Numbered from the stretch's first letter, positions 7,437 to 14,412 are shown. The stretch is 14,412 bases of DNA from Flavobacteriaceae bacterium (GCA_029245825.1 JAQWON010000118.1:1-14412), one strand, 5' to 3'. Numbers and translations: made by a program. The notes: generated by a model from the letters alone, not told the origin.

Positions 7437-8708
7437 ATGTTGCCACTTTCATTTATTCGAGAAAACGAAGATTTCATAAAAAAAGGTCTTACTAAAAGAA
7501 ATTTTTCAGACATAAATATTATAGATCAATTAATAGAATTGGATCAAAAAAGAAGATCAATTATGCTCAAATTAGAGACTATTTTATCTAGTACTAACAA
7601 AATAAATAAGGAGATTGGTTTAAATATTAAATCGGGTAAAAAAGAAAATATAGATTCTTTAAAATCAAAGAGCAGTAAATTAAAAAGCGATGCTAAAAAA
7701 TTTCAAGAAAAATTAACGTTAATAGAAAATGAATTATTTTCTATACGAACAAAAATTCCAAATATTCCAAATGAAATTGTGCCCGAAGGAAAATCGTATG
7801 AGGATAATGAAAAAATATTTGAAAGTGGTAAAATACCGGAACTAAAAAAAGAATCTCTCTATCATTGGGATTTATGTAAAAAGTATGACTTAATTGATTT
7901 TGATTTGGGAAATAAAATTACAGGATCTGGATTTCCTGTATACAAAGGGAAAGGAGCCAAACTCCAACGTGCTCTAATTCAATATTTCCTGGACAAAAAT
8001 GTTAACGCCGGTTATAAAGAATATCAAATTCCCCATCTAGTTAACCAAGAATCTGCCTTTGGAACAGGACAGCTCCCAGATAAAGACGGCCAAATGTATC
8101 ATATTGAAAATGATAAGCTATATTTAATTCCAACAGCTGAAGTTCCTCTTACAAATATTTTTCGAGACAAACTTCTAGAATTAAATGAATTGCCGATCAA
8201 ATTAACTGCATATTCGCCATGTTTTCGTCGTGAAGCTGGAAGTTATGGCAAAAATGTTAGAGGGCTTAATAGATTGCATCAGTTTGATAAGGTTGAAATT
8301 GTTAGAATAGAAGAACCTAAAAATGCAATCTCTGCTCTTGATGGTATGGTAAATCATATTAAAAAAATTTTAAATGAATTAGAACTTCCGTACAGAATTT
8401 TAAGACTTTGTGGATCGGATCTTGGTTTTACATCGGCTTTAACTTATGACTTTGAAGTTTTTTCTGCTGCCCAAAAAAAATGGTTAGAGATTAGTTCAGT
8501 CTCTACATTTAATAATTTTCAATCTGAGAGATTACGAATAAGATATAAAAATACAGAGGGCAAAAAATCTCTAGTTTATACCCTCAACGGAAGTTCACTT
8601 GCTTTACCAAGAGTAATTGCCAGTTTATTTGAAAATTTTCAAACTGAAAAAGGAATTAAAATACCAGATATAATTATTCCATACACTGGATTTAATTACA
8701 TTGATTAA
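7437..8708 (+). CDS. serS: Seryl-tRNA synthetase
   Basis: Class II synthetase that charges tRNA-Ser with serine using ATP (and tRNA-Sec where present). The 423 residues are of normal length. The N-terminal part, about 25-105, is a lysine- and glutamate-rich helical hairpin, the long coiled-coil arm that holds the tRNA. The catalytic core contains YQIPHLVNQESAFGTGQLPD, then motif 2 as CFRREAGSYG beginning at Cys262 (Arg264, Glu266), the serine-site region EISSVSTFNNFQSERLRIRY, and motif 3 as NGSSLALPRV from Asn384 with Arg392. Bacteroidota synthetases typically have NGSSLALPR in place of the GSGLAIGR form. The stop TAA directly abuts the rsmA ATG with no spacer. Confidence 0.98.
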   Translation: MLPLSFIRENEDFIKKGLTKRNFSDINIIDQLIELDQKRRSIMLKLETILSSTNKINKEIGLNIKSGKKENIDSLKSKSSKLKSDAKKFQEKLTLIENELFSIRTKIPNIPNEIVPEGKSYEDNEKIFESGKIPELKKESLYHWDLCKKYDLIDFDLGNKITGSGFPVYKGKGAKLQRALIQYFLDKNVNAGYKEYQIPHLVNQESAFGTGQLPDKDGQMYHIENDKLYLIPTAEVPLTNIFRDKLLELNELPIKLTAYSPCFRREAGSYGKNVRGLNRLHQFDKVEIVRIEEPKNAISALDGMVNHIKKILNELELPYRILRLCGSDLGFTSALTYDFEVFSAAQKKWLEISSVSTFNNFQSERLRIRYKNTEGKKSLVYTLNGSSLALPRVIASLFENFQTEKGIKIPDIIIPYTGFNYID

Positions 8709-9488
8709 ATGGAAAAAATAAAGCCCAAAAAAAAATGGGGGCAGCATTTTTTAACTGATGCGAATATTGCTAAAAAAATTGTAAGCACTCTTTCCTTTGA
8801 TACATACAATAAGGTTTTAGAAATTGGTCCAGGAAGAGGATTTTTAACAGAATTTTTATTTAAAAAAAAAGAATCCTTGTATTTAATTGAAATTGATAAT
8901 GATTCCTGTGTATTACTAAAAAAAAAATTCCCGAGCTTAAGAAGTAAAATTTTTAATGAAGATTTTTTAAAAATTGATTTGAAAATAATTTTTCAAAAAT
9001 TCAATTTTGCTGTAATTGGAAATTTCCCATACAATATTTCATCTCAAATAGTTTTCAAGATAATCGAACATAAAAAGAATATCCCTTTTTTTTGTGGTAT
9101 GTTTCAAAAAGAGGTAGCAAAAAGAATATGTGAAAATCCTGGTAGTAAATCCTACGGTATTTTATCAGTGATTTGTAGTATTTTTTATAAAAGAAAATAT
9201 CTTTTTAATGTTTCTCCGAAGGTCTTTGTCCCAGTTCCTAAAGTTGAATCTGGGGTTATATCATTAATTCGAAAAGAAAATTTTATTCCTGATTGTGATG
9301 AAAAATTATTATTTCAAATCATTAAACTTGGGTTCCAACAAAGAAGAAAAAAATTAAGAAATAGCTTAAAAAAATTTGACTTGCCAAAAGTTATTTTAGA
9401 AGATAGTATCTTTGATCTTAGGCCTGAATTTTTATCTGGAGATAAATTTATAAACTTGACCAAAAAAATTGAAAATGCAAGAATTTAA
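8709..9488 (+). CDS. rsmA: 16S rRNA (A1518/A1519) dimethyltransferase RsmA/KsgA
   Basis: RsmA uses S-adenosylmethionine to dimethylate two adjacent adenosines near the 3' end of 16S rRNA, a late check on small-subunit assembly; its loss gives kasugamycin resistance. The 259 residues fit the family. Visible are KKKWGQHFL at 7-15, the SAM-binding motif LEIGPGRG at 37-44, the catalytic NFPY at 105-108 in the family's N-(L/F)-P-Y form, and the basic QQRRKKLRNSLK segment near the C-terminus used for rRNA contact. The ATG immediately follows the serS stop. The gene contains homopolymer A runs of 9-10 (for example 8918-8927), but the frame is open throughout. Confidence 0.97.
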   Translation: MEKIKPKKKWGQHFLTDANIAKKIVSTLSFDTYNKVLEIGPGRGFLTEFLFKKKESLYLIEIDNDSCVLLKKKFPSLRSKIFNEDFLKIDLKIIFQKFNFAVIGNFPYNISSQIVFKIIEHKKNIPFFCGMFQKEVAKRICENPGSKSYGILSVICSIFYKRKYLFNVSPKVFVPVPKVESGVISLIRKENFIPDCDEKLLFQIIKLGFQQRRKKLRNSLKKFDLPKVILEDSIFDLRPEFLSGDKFINLTKKIENARI

Positions 9489-10833
9489 AATTAATAAAGA
9501 AGCTATTGCTGATATAAAATTTTTGGTCACAAAAAGGTCTAATCAAAAACTTCATAACAAATTAAGAGATCTTCATTATGCTGACATTGCTGAAATTTTA
9601 AGCAAAATATCAACTGAGGAAGGAACATATTTGATTAAGCTCCTTGATAGTGAAAAAACTGCTGACGCCCTAGCTGAATTAGATGAAAATGTTAGAGAGA
9701 ATATAATTGAGAATCTATCCGTAAAAGAAATTGCTGAAGAAATTGAGGAATTAGACACTGATGATGCTACAGATTTAGTCTCTGAATTGCCTCAAGATAA
9801 ACGTGAGAGTGTAATATCTGAAATAATTGATTCAGATCACGCTGAGGATATTAGAGAACTTCTTAGTTATGATGAGGATACTGCTGGTGGTTTGATGGCA
9901 AAAGAACTTGTTAAAATTGAGGAAAATCTTAGTGTTTTAAAATGTTTAAACGTCATGCGTGCACAAGCAGAAGAAGTAACTAGAGTTCATTCTATTTATG
10001 TTGTAGATTCCAAGAACAGACTAAAGGGAAGATTGTCATTAAAAGATTTAATTACTGCAAATTCAAAAGCAAAAGTAAAAGATATATTTATTCCAAAAGT
10101 TGATTTTGTAACTGTCGATCAAAAAGGAGAAGAAGTTGCAAGGATAATGTCAAAATATGATTTAGAAGCAATACCAGTTGTAAATAAGAAAAATCAACTT
10201 TTGGGAAGGATAACTATTGATGATATTTTAGACTTGATGAAGGAGGAAGCAGAAAAAGATTATCAACTTGCATCAGGTATAGCGTCAGATGTTGAAGCTG
10301 ACGATACTATATTTCAATTAACAAAAGCCCGTTTACCATGGTTATTTCTTGGGCTTATAGGAGGTTTAGGAAGTGTCTTTATACTTAAAGATTATGAAAC
10401 AATAATGTCTAAACCTGAATGGAGAAACCTATTTTTTTATACTCCTCTTATTGCTGCAATGGCTGGTAATGTTGGTGTTCAATCCTCTGCAATAATAGTT
10501 CAGGGGTTAGCTAATGATGTTGTGAAAGGATCTTTATTTTCCCGACTTGCTAAAGAGGTTGGATTGAGTTTAATAAATGGTTTTGCGCTTTCACTGATTT
10601 TAGTTTTATTTGGAGTAATAATTGAACAAGATTTTATTATTAGTTTCACTATTGCAGGATCAATGATGGCTGTAATCATAGTTGCTGCTCTTGTTGGAAC
10701 ATTTATTCCTATTATTTTAAATCAAAGAGGAATAAACCCTGCTATAGCAACTGGCCCTTTTATTACAACGTGCAATGATATTTTTGGAATTTTCCTTTTC
10801 TTCTATATTGCTCAATTAGTTCTAGGTTTCTAA
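9475..10833 (+). CDS. mgtE: Magnesium transporter MgtE
   Basis: MgtE is a homodimeric inner-membrane Mg2+ channel gated by its cytoplasmic part. About 452 residues, normal for the family. The N domain is an acidic helical region at about 5-130 (EELDTDDATDLVSELP). A pair of CBS domains follows at about 137-258, then a plug helix and five membrane segments from about residue 288. The pore hallmarks are GNVGVQSS with Asn332, and GPFITTCND with Asp435, which by position corresponds to the selectivity aspartate (Asp432) of the Thermus thermophilus protein. I choose the ATG at 9475, which overlaps rsmA by 14 bases; an in-frame TTG two codons earlier (9469) is possible but unnecessary. The overlap suggests translational coupling with rsmA. 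Opening at low internal Mg2+ is family knowledge. Confidence 0.95.
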   Translation: MQEFKINKEAIADIKFLVTKRSNQKLHNKLRDLHYADIAEILSKISTEEGTYLIKLLDSEKTADALAELDENVRENIIENLSVKEIAEEIEELDTDDATDLVSELPQDKRESVISEIIDSDHAEDIRELLSYDEDTAGGLMAKELVKIEENLSVLKCLNVMRAQAEEVTRVHSIYVVDSKNRLKGRLSLKDLITANSKAKVKDIFIPKVDFVTVDQKGEEVARIMSKYDLEAIPVVNKKNQLLGRITIDDILDLMKEEAEKDYQLASGIASDVEADDTIFQLTKARLPWLFLGLIGGLGSVFILKDYETIMSKPEWRNLFFYTPLIAAMAGNVGVQSSAIIVQGLANDVVKGSLFSRLAKEVGLSLINGFALSLILVLFGVIIEQDFIISFTIAGSMMAVIIVAALVGTFIPIILNQRGINPAIATGPFITTCNDIFGIFLFFYIAQLVLGF

Positions 10834-10840
10834 TGAATTT

Positions 10841-11263
10841 ATGAAAAAGATCTTAGTTCTTTGTACTGGAAATTCATGTAGAAGTCAAATTGCTCATGGT
10901 TTTTTAAACCATTATACTGCTAAAAATATTGAGGTGTTTAGTGCAGGTATAGAAGCTCATGGAGTAAATCCAAAAGCAATAGAAACACTTGCTGAAATTG
11001 GAATTGATATAAGCAAAAACACTTCAAACTTAGTTAATGAATATCTTAAAATTTCATTTGATTATATAATAACTGTCTGTGATAATGCAAAAGAAAGTTG
11101 CCCTATTTTTCCTTTAGGTAAAGCTATTAGAAGTCACCAAAATTTTTTAGATCCTTCAAGAAAAAGTGGTGATAAAGAAACTGTAAAAGAAGAATTTAGA
11201 AAAGTTCGTGAAGAGATAAATAGTTTTTGTAAAAATTTTGTTTCTAAAAACTTGACAAAATAA
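10841..11263 (+). CDS. arsC: Thioredoxin-type arsenate reductase / low-molecular-weight phosphatase family protein
   Basis: A 140-residue protein of the LMW protein tyrosine phosphatase fold. The P-loop LCTGNSCRS has nucleophile Cys8 and Arg14 (CX5R). It also carries the extra cysteines that set ArsC apart from plain phosphatases: Cys80 and Cys87 in TVCDNAKESCP, spaced like Cys82 and Cys89 of Staphylococcus aureus ArsC. SAGIEAHGVNPKAIE and Asp104 (general acid, in LDPS) also match that enzyme. The expected reaction is arsenate to arsenite, with electrons from thioredoxin. It starts 7 bases after mgtE, so it is probably the last gene of that transcript, and no arsenite exporter or ArsR-like repressor is near. 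A phosphatase role is possible but less likely given the triad. Confidence 0.88.
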   Translation: MKKILVLCTGNSCRSQIAHGFLNHYTAKNIEVFSAGIEAHGVNPKAIETLAEIGIDISKNTSNLVNEYLKISFDYIITVCDNAKESCPIFPLGKAIRSHQNFLDPSRKSGDKETVKEEFRKVREEINSFCKNFVSKNLTK

Positions 11264-11265
11264 AT

Positions 11266-12519
11266 TTAAATTAAAATAAACTGAGCTGTTTTATATGTTC
11301 TTTGCTCTAATAAAATTCTTTTGCCTGATTCTTTAATTTCTTTGATTGAAGGATTATTAAAATGTCGAATAGTATATAATGAAACGTTTTCTTTTACCTC
11401 AACCTTAAATTTTAAATTTAATTCCGAAACCAAATCTTTAAGGTTTTCATACCTGTCTTTTATACAAACAGCAAAAGAAATAGCAGAGTTTTGAATCATT
11501 TCAACTCTCATTTTATATTTATCCATAAGTGAAAAAATTTGACTTATATTTTCTTCAACAATAAAAGAAAAATCTAAGGTTGAAAGTTCTAATAAAATTT
11601 GATTTTTCTTTAAAATAAAACAAGGAACAAGTGGATTAAGCTTAGAACCTTCAAAAACTTTTGTCCCACTTCCTTTTGGATTTTCAAAGGATTTAACAAA
11701 TAAAGGTATTTTCTTTCGCTGAAGAGGTTGTAGTGTTTTTGGATGTATAACAGATGCTCCATAGTAAGCTAACTCAATTGCTTCTCTATAGGATATGTTT
11801 TTTAATAATTGTGTTGTTTTAAAATATCTTGGATCAGCATTTAAAACTCCAGGAACATCCTTCCAAATAGTAAGAGATGATGAATTTAAAATAAAAGCAA
11901 ATATAGCAGCGGTATAATCAGAACCCTCTCTCCCTAAAGTTGTTGAATATCCCTCAGAGTCAGATGCAATAAAGCCTTGGGTTACAATTGTACTTTTGTT
12001 TTTAGTTTCATTCTTTACAAGCTTTTCGGTTTTTTTCCAATTAAGGGCTGCATTTCTGTAATAACTATCTGTTTTTATACATTTTCTAACATCTAGCCAA
12101 TAATTTTTTATTCCTTCTAGTTCAAGATAAAAGCTTATTATTTTAGTAGAAATCAACTCTCCAAAACAAACTACTTGATCATAAATAAAACTATGATCTC
12201 TAGATTTGTTAATCTTTAAAAAACTATTTAACTCATTAGTTAAATGTATAACATCATTGTAAGGAGATTTTTCAGTTCCTTTGAAAAGATCATTTATAAT
12301 TTTAAGATGATCTTCTTTAATTTTTTTTAAAATACTTAAATAACTTGAATTGCCTTTCATATAATCTTTTACAAGAAATTCTAGAGCATTAGTTGTCTTT
12401 CCCATTGCTGAAACAACGATTATAACATCATCATAACCTGTTAATTTTAATATTTTTATTATGTTTTTTATGCTTTTTGAATCTTTTACTGATGCTCCTC
12501 CAAACTTGAATACTTTCAT
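11266..12519 (-). CDS. lysC: Aspartate kinase (monofunctional, with ACT domains)
   Basis: Phosphorylates aspartate to aspartyl phosphate, the first step toward lysine/diaminopimelate, threonine, methionine and isoleucine. The 417 residues begin with the ATP-site motif KFGGASVKD (Lys5; many relatives have KFGGTSV). They continue with TTLGREGSDYTA (GREGSD at 196-201) and WKDVPGVLNADPR (Asp221) for nucleotide and aspartate binding, then AIELAYYGASVIHPKTLQP. The last 125 or so residues are regulatory ACT-type domains, the usual site of feedback by lysine or threonine; which effector cannot be told. No fused homoserine dehydrogenase is present. It lies 16 bases downstream of the acetyltransferase gene, in one likely transcript, and its stop is 2 bases from that of arsC. 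Confidence 0.96.
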   Translation of the reverse strand: MKVFKFGGASVKDSKSIKNIIKILKLTGYDDVIIVVSAMGKTTNALEFLVKDYMKGNSSYLSILKKIKEDHLKIINDLFKGTEKSPYNDVIHLTNELNSFLKINKSRDHSFIYDQVVCFGELISTKIISFYLELEGIKNYWLDVRKCIKTDSYYRNAALNWKKTEKLVKNETKNKSTIVTQGFIASDSEGYSTTLGREGSDYTAAIFAFILNSSSLTIWKDVPGVLNADPRYFKTTQLLKNISYREAIELAYYGASVIHPKTLQPLQRKKIPLFVKSFENPKGSGTKVFEGSKLNPLVPCFILKKNQILLELSTLDFSFIVEENISQIFSLMDKYKMRVEMIQNSAISFAVCIKDRYENLKDLVSELNLKFKVEVKENVSLYTIRHFNNPSIKEIKESGKRILLEQRTYKTAQFILI

Positions 12520-12535
12520 TTACGTATATGTTTTT

Positions 12536-12991
12536 CTAGTCATTAATTTTAAGTTGAACAGTTCTCCAGTCTTTTAATATTTTAGCTCCCCTTTTTTTAT
12601 AAAATTTGATTGCTGATTTATTCCAATCTAATACAACCCACTCAACTCTTTTAACTCCTTTTGAAATTGCAAAAGAAATAAAAGCTTCATATAGTTGTTT
12701 TCCTATTCCTCTGCCTTTCATTGATTCTGTAACTATAAGGTCTTCTAAATGAAGTGTAGGGCCTTTCCATGTTGAGTATCTAGCATAAAATAATGCGATT
12801 CCTACAACTTTAAAGTCATATTCGGCAATAAAACAGTTAAAAAGTTTTTCCCTTCCAAATCCATCTCTTTCAATACTTTCTTTTGTTAAAATAACTTCAT
12901 CGACTTCCCCTTCAAATAGAGCTAACTCCTTAATCAGTTTTAATATAGAATCAGCATCTTTCTTTATTGCTTTTCGAATAATTACTTTCAT
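12536..12991 (-). CDS. GNAT acetyltransferase of the spermidine/spermine (SSAT)-like type
   Basis: A 151-residue single GNAT domain that probably transfers acetyl from acetyl-CoA to a small amine. The N-terminus (IRKAIKKDADSILKLIKELA, then EVILTKESIERDGFG) closely resembles human SSAT1/SSAT2, as do the LEDLIVTESMKGRGIG segment (acetyl-CoA pyrophosphate loop, Lys92-Gly97) and WNKSAIKFYKKRGA at 123-136. Tyr131 matches the conserved general-acid tyrosine of that family. Candidate substrates are polyamines or lysine-like amines such as thialysine; the sequence does not decide. It is the first gene before lysC, with a 16-base gap. Two TAnnTTTG boxes lie just upstream. Confidence 0.88.
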   Translation of the reverse strand: MKVIIRKAIKKDADSILKLIKELALFEGEVDEVILTKESIERDGFGREKLFNCFIAEYDFKVVGIALFYARYSTWKGPTLHLEDLIVTESMKGRGIGKQLYEAFISFAISKGVKRVEWVVLDWNKSAIKFYKKRGAKILKDWRTVQLKIND

Positions 12992-12995
12992 AACA

Positions 12996-13003
12996 CAAAA
13001 TTA
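12996..13003 (-). promoter_or_regulatory. TAnnTTTG box very close to the GNAT start
   Basis: TAATTTTG on the minus strand ends 4 bases before the ATG at 12991. If active it would give an almost leaderless mRNA. It is weakly supported, since there is no -33 TTG. Confidence 0.2.
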
Positions 13004-13017
13004 ATGAGCTTAAATTT

Positions 13018-13025
13018 CAAATATA
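13018..13025 (-). promoter_or_regulatory. TAnnTTTG box upstream of the GNAT-lysC pair
   Basis: TATATTTG on the minus strand lies 26 bases before the GNAT ATG, giving a leader of about 20 bases. It sits in the 87-base gap that follows the alpha/beta hydrolase stop and is the likeliest promoter for GNAT-lysC. No TTG is seen 17-23 bases upstream. Confidence 0.35.
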
Positions 13026-13078
13026 TTTTTAATTAGAAATTATAACATTTTTATTTTTTAATGTGAAAATTTATACTA

Positions 13079-13864
13079 TTAAGTAATCTTTATCCATTCC
13101 ATAACTTTGTGAAAGAAAAGATCAGGACAGTCAAAATGAATCCAATGTCCAGCTTCTTCTATTTCTAGAATTTTCGAATTTGGAAAATAAGATCTAATTA
13201 AATCTTTATCAGTTTTAATGTTTATATAATTAGATTTTTCACCTTTTAAAAAAAGGACAGGTTTGTTAAATTCACCTCCCATGTAAGGAAATTTTTCAAT
13301 TATTGAAATAGACTTTTCAAGAACTTTAATATTTGGATAGAAACTAAATTTTCCCGACTCCAATCTATATATGTTTTTCATTAAGAATTGACGCATTTGA
13401 AAATCATTCACATATTTTTCTAAATGAATATCTAAATCTTTACGCTTTTCTATCCCATCTAAATTTAACTTAATTAATCCTTCTCCAATTTTTCTTACTT
13501 CTGCTATAGATTGATAATCTTTTGGAGAAATATCAGAAACAATTAATTGGTTAATCAATTCAGGTTTTAAAAGTGATAAAAGCATTGCTATTTTACCACC
13601 CATTGAATGGCCAATTAATATGGTTTTTTTTAGCTTGTGATATTGAAAATATTTATATAAGTCATCAACCATAAAATGATAGTCGAAATTTGAATCCCAA
13701 AAACTTTTACCATGATTCCTTAAGTCTATTAAGTGAACGCGGTAACCTATCTCTTTAAATCTATTCCCCTGAGCCTTCCAATTACTACCCATACCCAAAA
13801 AACCATGTAAAATGATAAGGTCTTTTGATCCAGACCCTAAAATATTTGAAAAAAGTTTTCCCAT
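13079..13864 (-). CDS. Alpha/beta hydrolase, YbfF-like esterase type
   Basis: A 261-residue cytoplasmic alpha/beta hydrolase; no signal peptide. The oxyanion-hole motif ILHGFLG is at 18-24, the nucleophile elbow GHSMGG at 85-90 has Ser87, an acid is at Asp111 (VSDISP), and the catalytic histidine is His240 (EAGHWIHFDCP). The 24-residue Ser-Asp spacing equals that of E. coli YbfF (Ser89/Asp113 as I recall), so I place it with that esterase group. The natural substrate is unknown; short acyl esters or acyl-CoA thioesters are typical. Its ATG overlaps the pdxJ stop by one base (TAATG), so it is translated with pdxJ. Whether it acts in vitamin B6 metabolism is not shown by sequence. Confidence 0.93.
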   Translation of the reverse strand: MGKLFSNILGSGSKDLIILHGFLGMGSNWKAQGNRFKEIGYRVHLIDLRNHGKSFWDSNFDYHFMVDDLYKYFQYHKLKKTILIGHSMGGKIAMLLSLLKPELINQLIVSDISPKDYQSIAEVRKIGEGLIKLNLDGIEKRKDLDIHLEKYVNDFQMRQFLMKNIYRLESGKFSFYPNIKVLEKSISIIEKFPYMGGEFNKPVLFLKGEKSNYINIKTDKDLIRSYFPNSKILEIEEAGHWIHFDCPDLFFHKVMEWIKIT

Positions 13865-14412
13865 TATTTTATTAGATCAAGATACATTGGAATAATATTT
13901 TCCAATCCTAAATAAATTGACTCGCAAATTATAGCATGTCCAATTGAGACTTCCAAAAGGTTTGGAATATTTTTTGCAAAATATTCAATATTTTCAAGGT
14001 TTAGGTCATGTCCTGCATTGATTCCCAATCCTATTTTATTTGCTTCTTCAGACGCTAGAAGATATGGTTTTATAGCTTTTTTGGGGTCTAACTCATACCC
14101 TTTTGCATACTTCTCAGTAAAAAGCTCTATTCTATCAGCTCCTATTTCTTTTGCTCCAAAAACCATTTCCTTAATTGGATCAATAAAAATAGAAGTTCTT
14201 ATATTTGAAGACTTCAAGTCACTTACAACATTCTTTAAAAACTCTTTTTTTTCAATTGTGTTCCAGCCAGAATTAGAAGTTATTGCGTCTCTAGAATCAG
14301 GGACAAGAGTAACCTGTGAAGGTTTTATTTTTTTTACTAAATCAATAAACTCTGGAATTGGATTACCCTCAATATTATATTCAGTAAATATTGTTTTAGG
14401 TAAAATTTTAGC
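13864..14412 (-). CDS. pdxJ: Pyridoxine 5'-phosphate synthase, cut by the window end
   Basis: PdxJ condenses 1-deoxy-D-xylulose 5-phosphate with 3-amino-2-oxopropyl phosphate to pyridoxine 5'-phosphate, the ring-closing step of DXP-dependent vitamin B6 synthesis. The frame is open to the last base: 182 residues are present and roughly the first 55 of about 237 lie outside. Visible are TEYNIEGNP with the catalytic glutamate (E. coli Glu72), QVTLVPDSRDAITSNSGW, RTSIFIDP, DRIELFTEKYA, and AGHDL with the late catalytic histidine (E. coli His193). A TTG at 14217 is in frame but internal, since conserved PdxJ sequence continues upstream of it. The downstream hydrolase overlaps by one base. Confidence 0.97.
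   Translation of the reverse strand, partial: AKILPKTIFTEYNIEGNPIPEFIDLVKKIKPSQVTLVPDSRDAITSNSGWNTIEKKEFLKNVVSDLKSSNIRTSIFIDPIKEMVFGAKEIGADRIELFTEKYAKGYELDPKKAIKPYLLASEEANKIGLGINAGHDLNLENIEYFAKNIPNLLEVSIGHAIICESIYLGLENIIPMYLDLIK

Noticed and set aside
13864..14217. A short or broken pdxJ starting at TTG 14217
   Set aside because: Translating bases 14218-14412 in the same frame gives 65 more codons of good PdxJ sequence without a stop; the gene is cut only by the window edge.
1..14412. tRNA genes, CRISPR arrays, insertion sequences, prophage or defence genes
   Set aside because: No direct-repeat array, no transposase or integrase motifs, and no G/C-rich clover-leaf segment found by eye; all coding space is explained by ordinary families.

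Overview
This window looks like a piece of chromosome from a compact, AT-rich member of the Bacteroidota, most likely a marine-type flavobacterium. Three things point there: a secreted metallopeptidase ending in a type IX secretion (T9SS) sorting domain, TAnnTTTG promoter-like boxes upstream of several genes, and the family-specific style of SerS, aspartate kinase and L25. Genes are packed very tightly: adding up the gaps leaves only about 330 bases (roughly 2%) outside coding sequence. No stretch over 110 bases lacks a gene, and I see no RNA genes, insertion sequences, CRISPR arrays or prophage genes.

Layout. (1) Bases 1-1820, plus strand: the 3' end of prs (PRPP synthetase), then rplY/ctc (ribosomal protein L25) and pth (peptidyl-tRNA hydrolase), a classic translation/nucleotide cluster. 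(2) Bases 1827-6352, minus strand: a two-gene secreted module, a roughly 1285-residue zinc metallopeptidase with many surface-adhesion-type domains and a T9SS tail, translationally coupled (ATGA overlap) to a small two-domain lipoprotein. (3) Bases 6459-11263, plus strand: ribF, serS, rsmA, mgtE and an arsC-type reductase in one tight run, with serS/rsmA abutting and rsmA/mgtE overlapping. (4) Bases 11266-12991, minus strand: an SSAT-like GNAT acetyltransferase followed by lysC (aspartate kinase). (5) Bases 13079-14412, minus strand: pdxJ (cut by the window edge) overlapping by one base with an alpha/beta hydrolase.

How the genes work together. Most of the window is housekeeping: PRPP supply, ribosome and tRNA recycling, flavin cofactors, seryl-tRNA charging, 16S rRNA dimethylation, magnesium entry, the first step of aspartate-family amino acids, and vitamin B6 synthesis. 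The accessory element is the secreted metallopeptidase/lipoprotein pair, which is probably a cell-surface or extracellular protein-degrading unit. I found no clear sign of an undescribed defence or mobile system. The most unusual observations are that peptidase-lipoprotein coupling, an ArsC with the complete redox triad in a housekeeping operon without visible arsenic genes, and the concentration of TAnnTTTG boxes in the few gaps.

Two genes are cut by the window edges (prs at the left, pdxJ at the right). For two others (the metallopeptidase and mgtE) I prefer an internal ATG to an upstream in-frame TTG.
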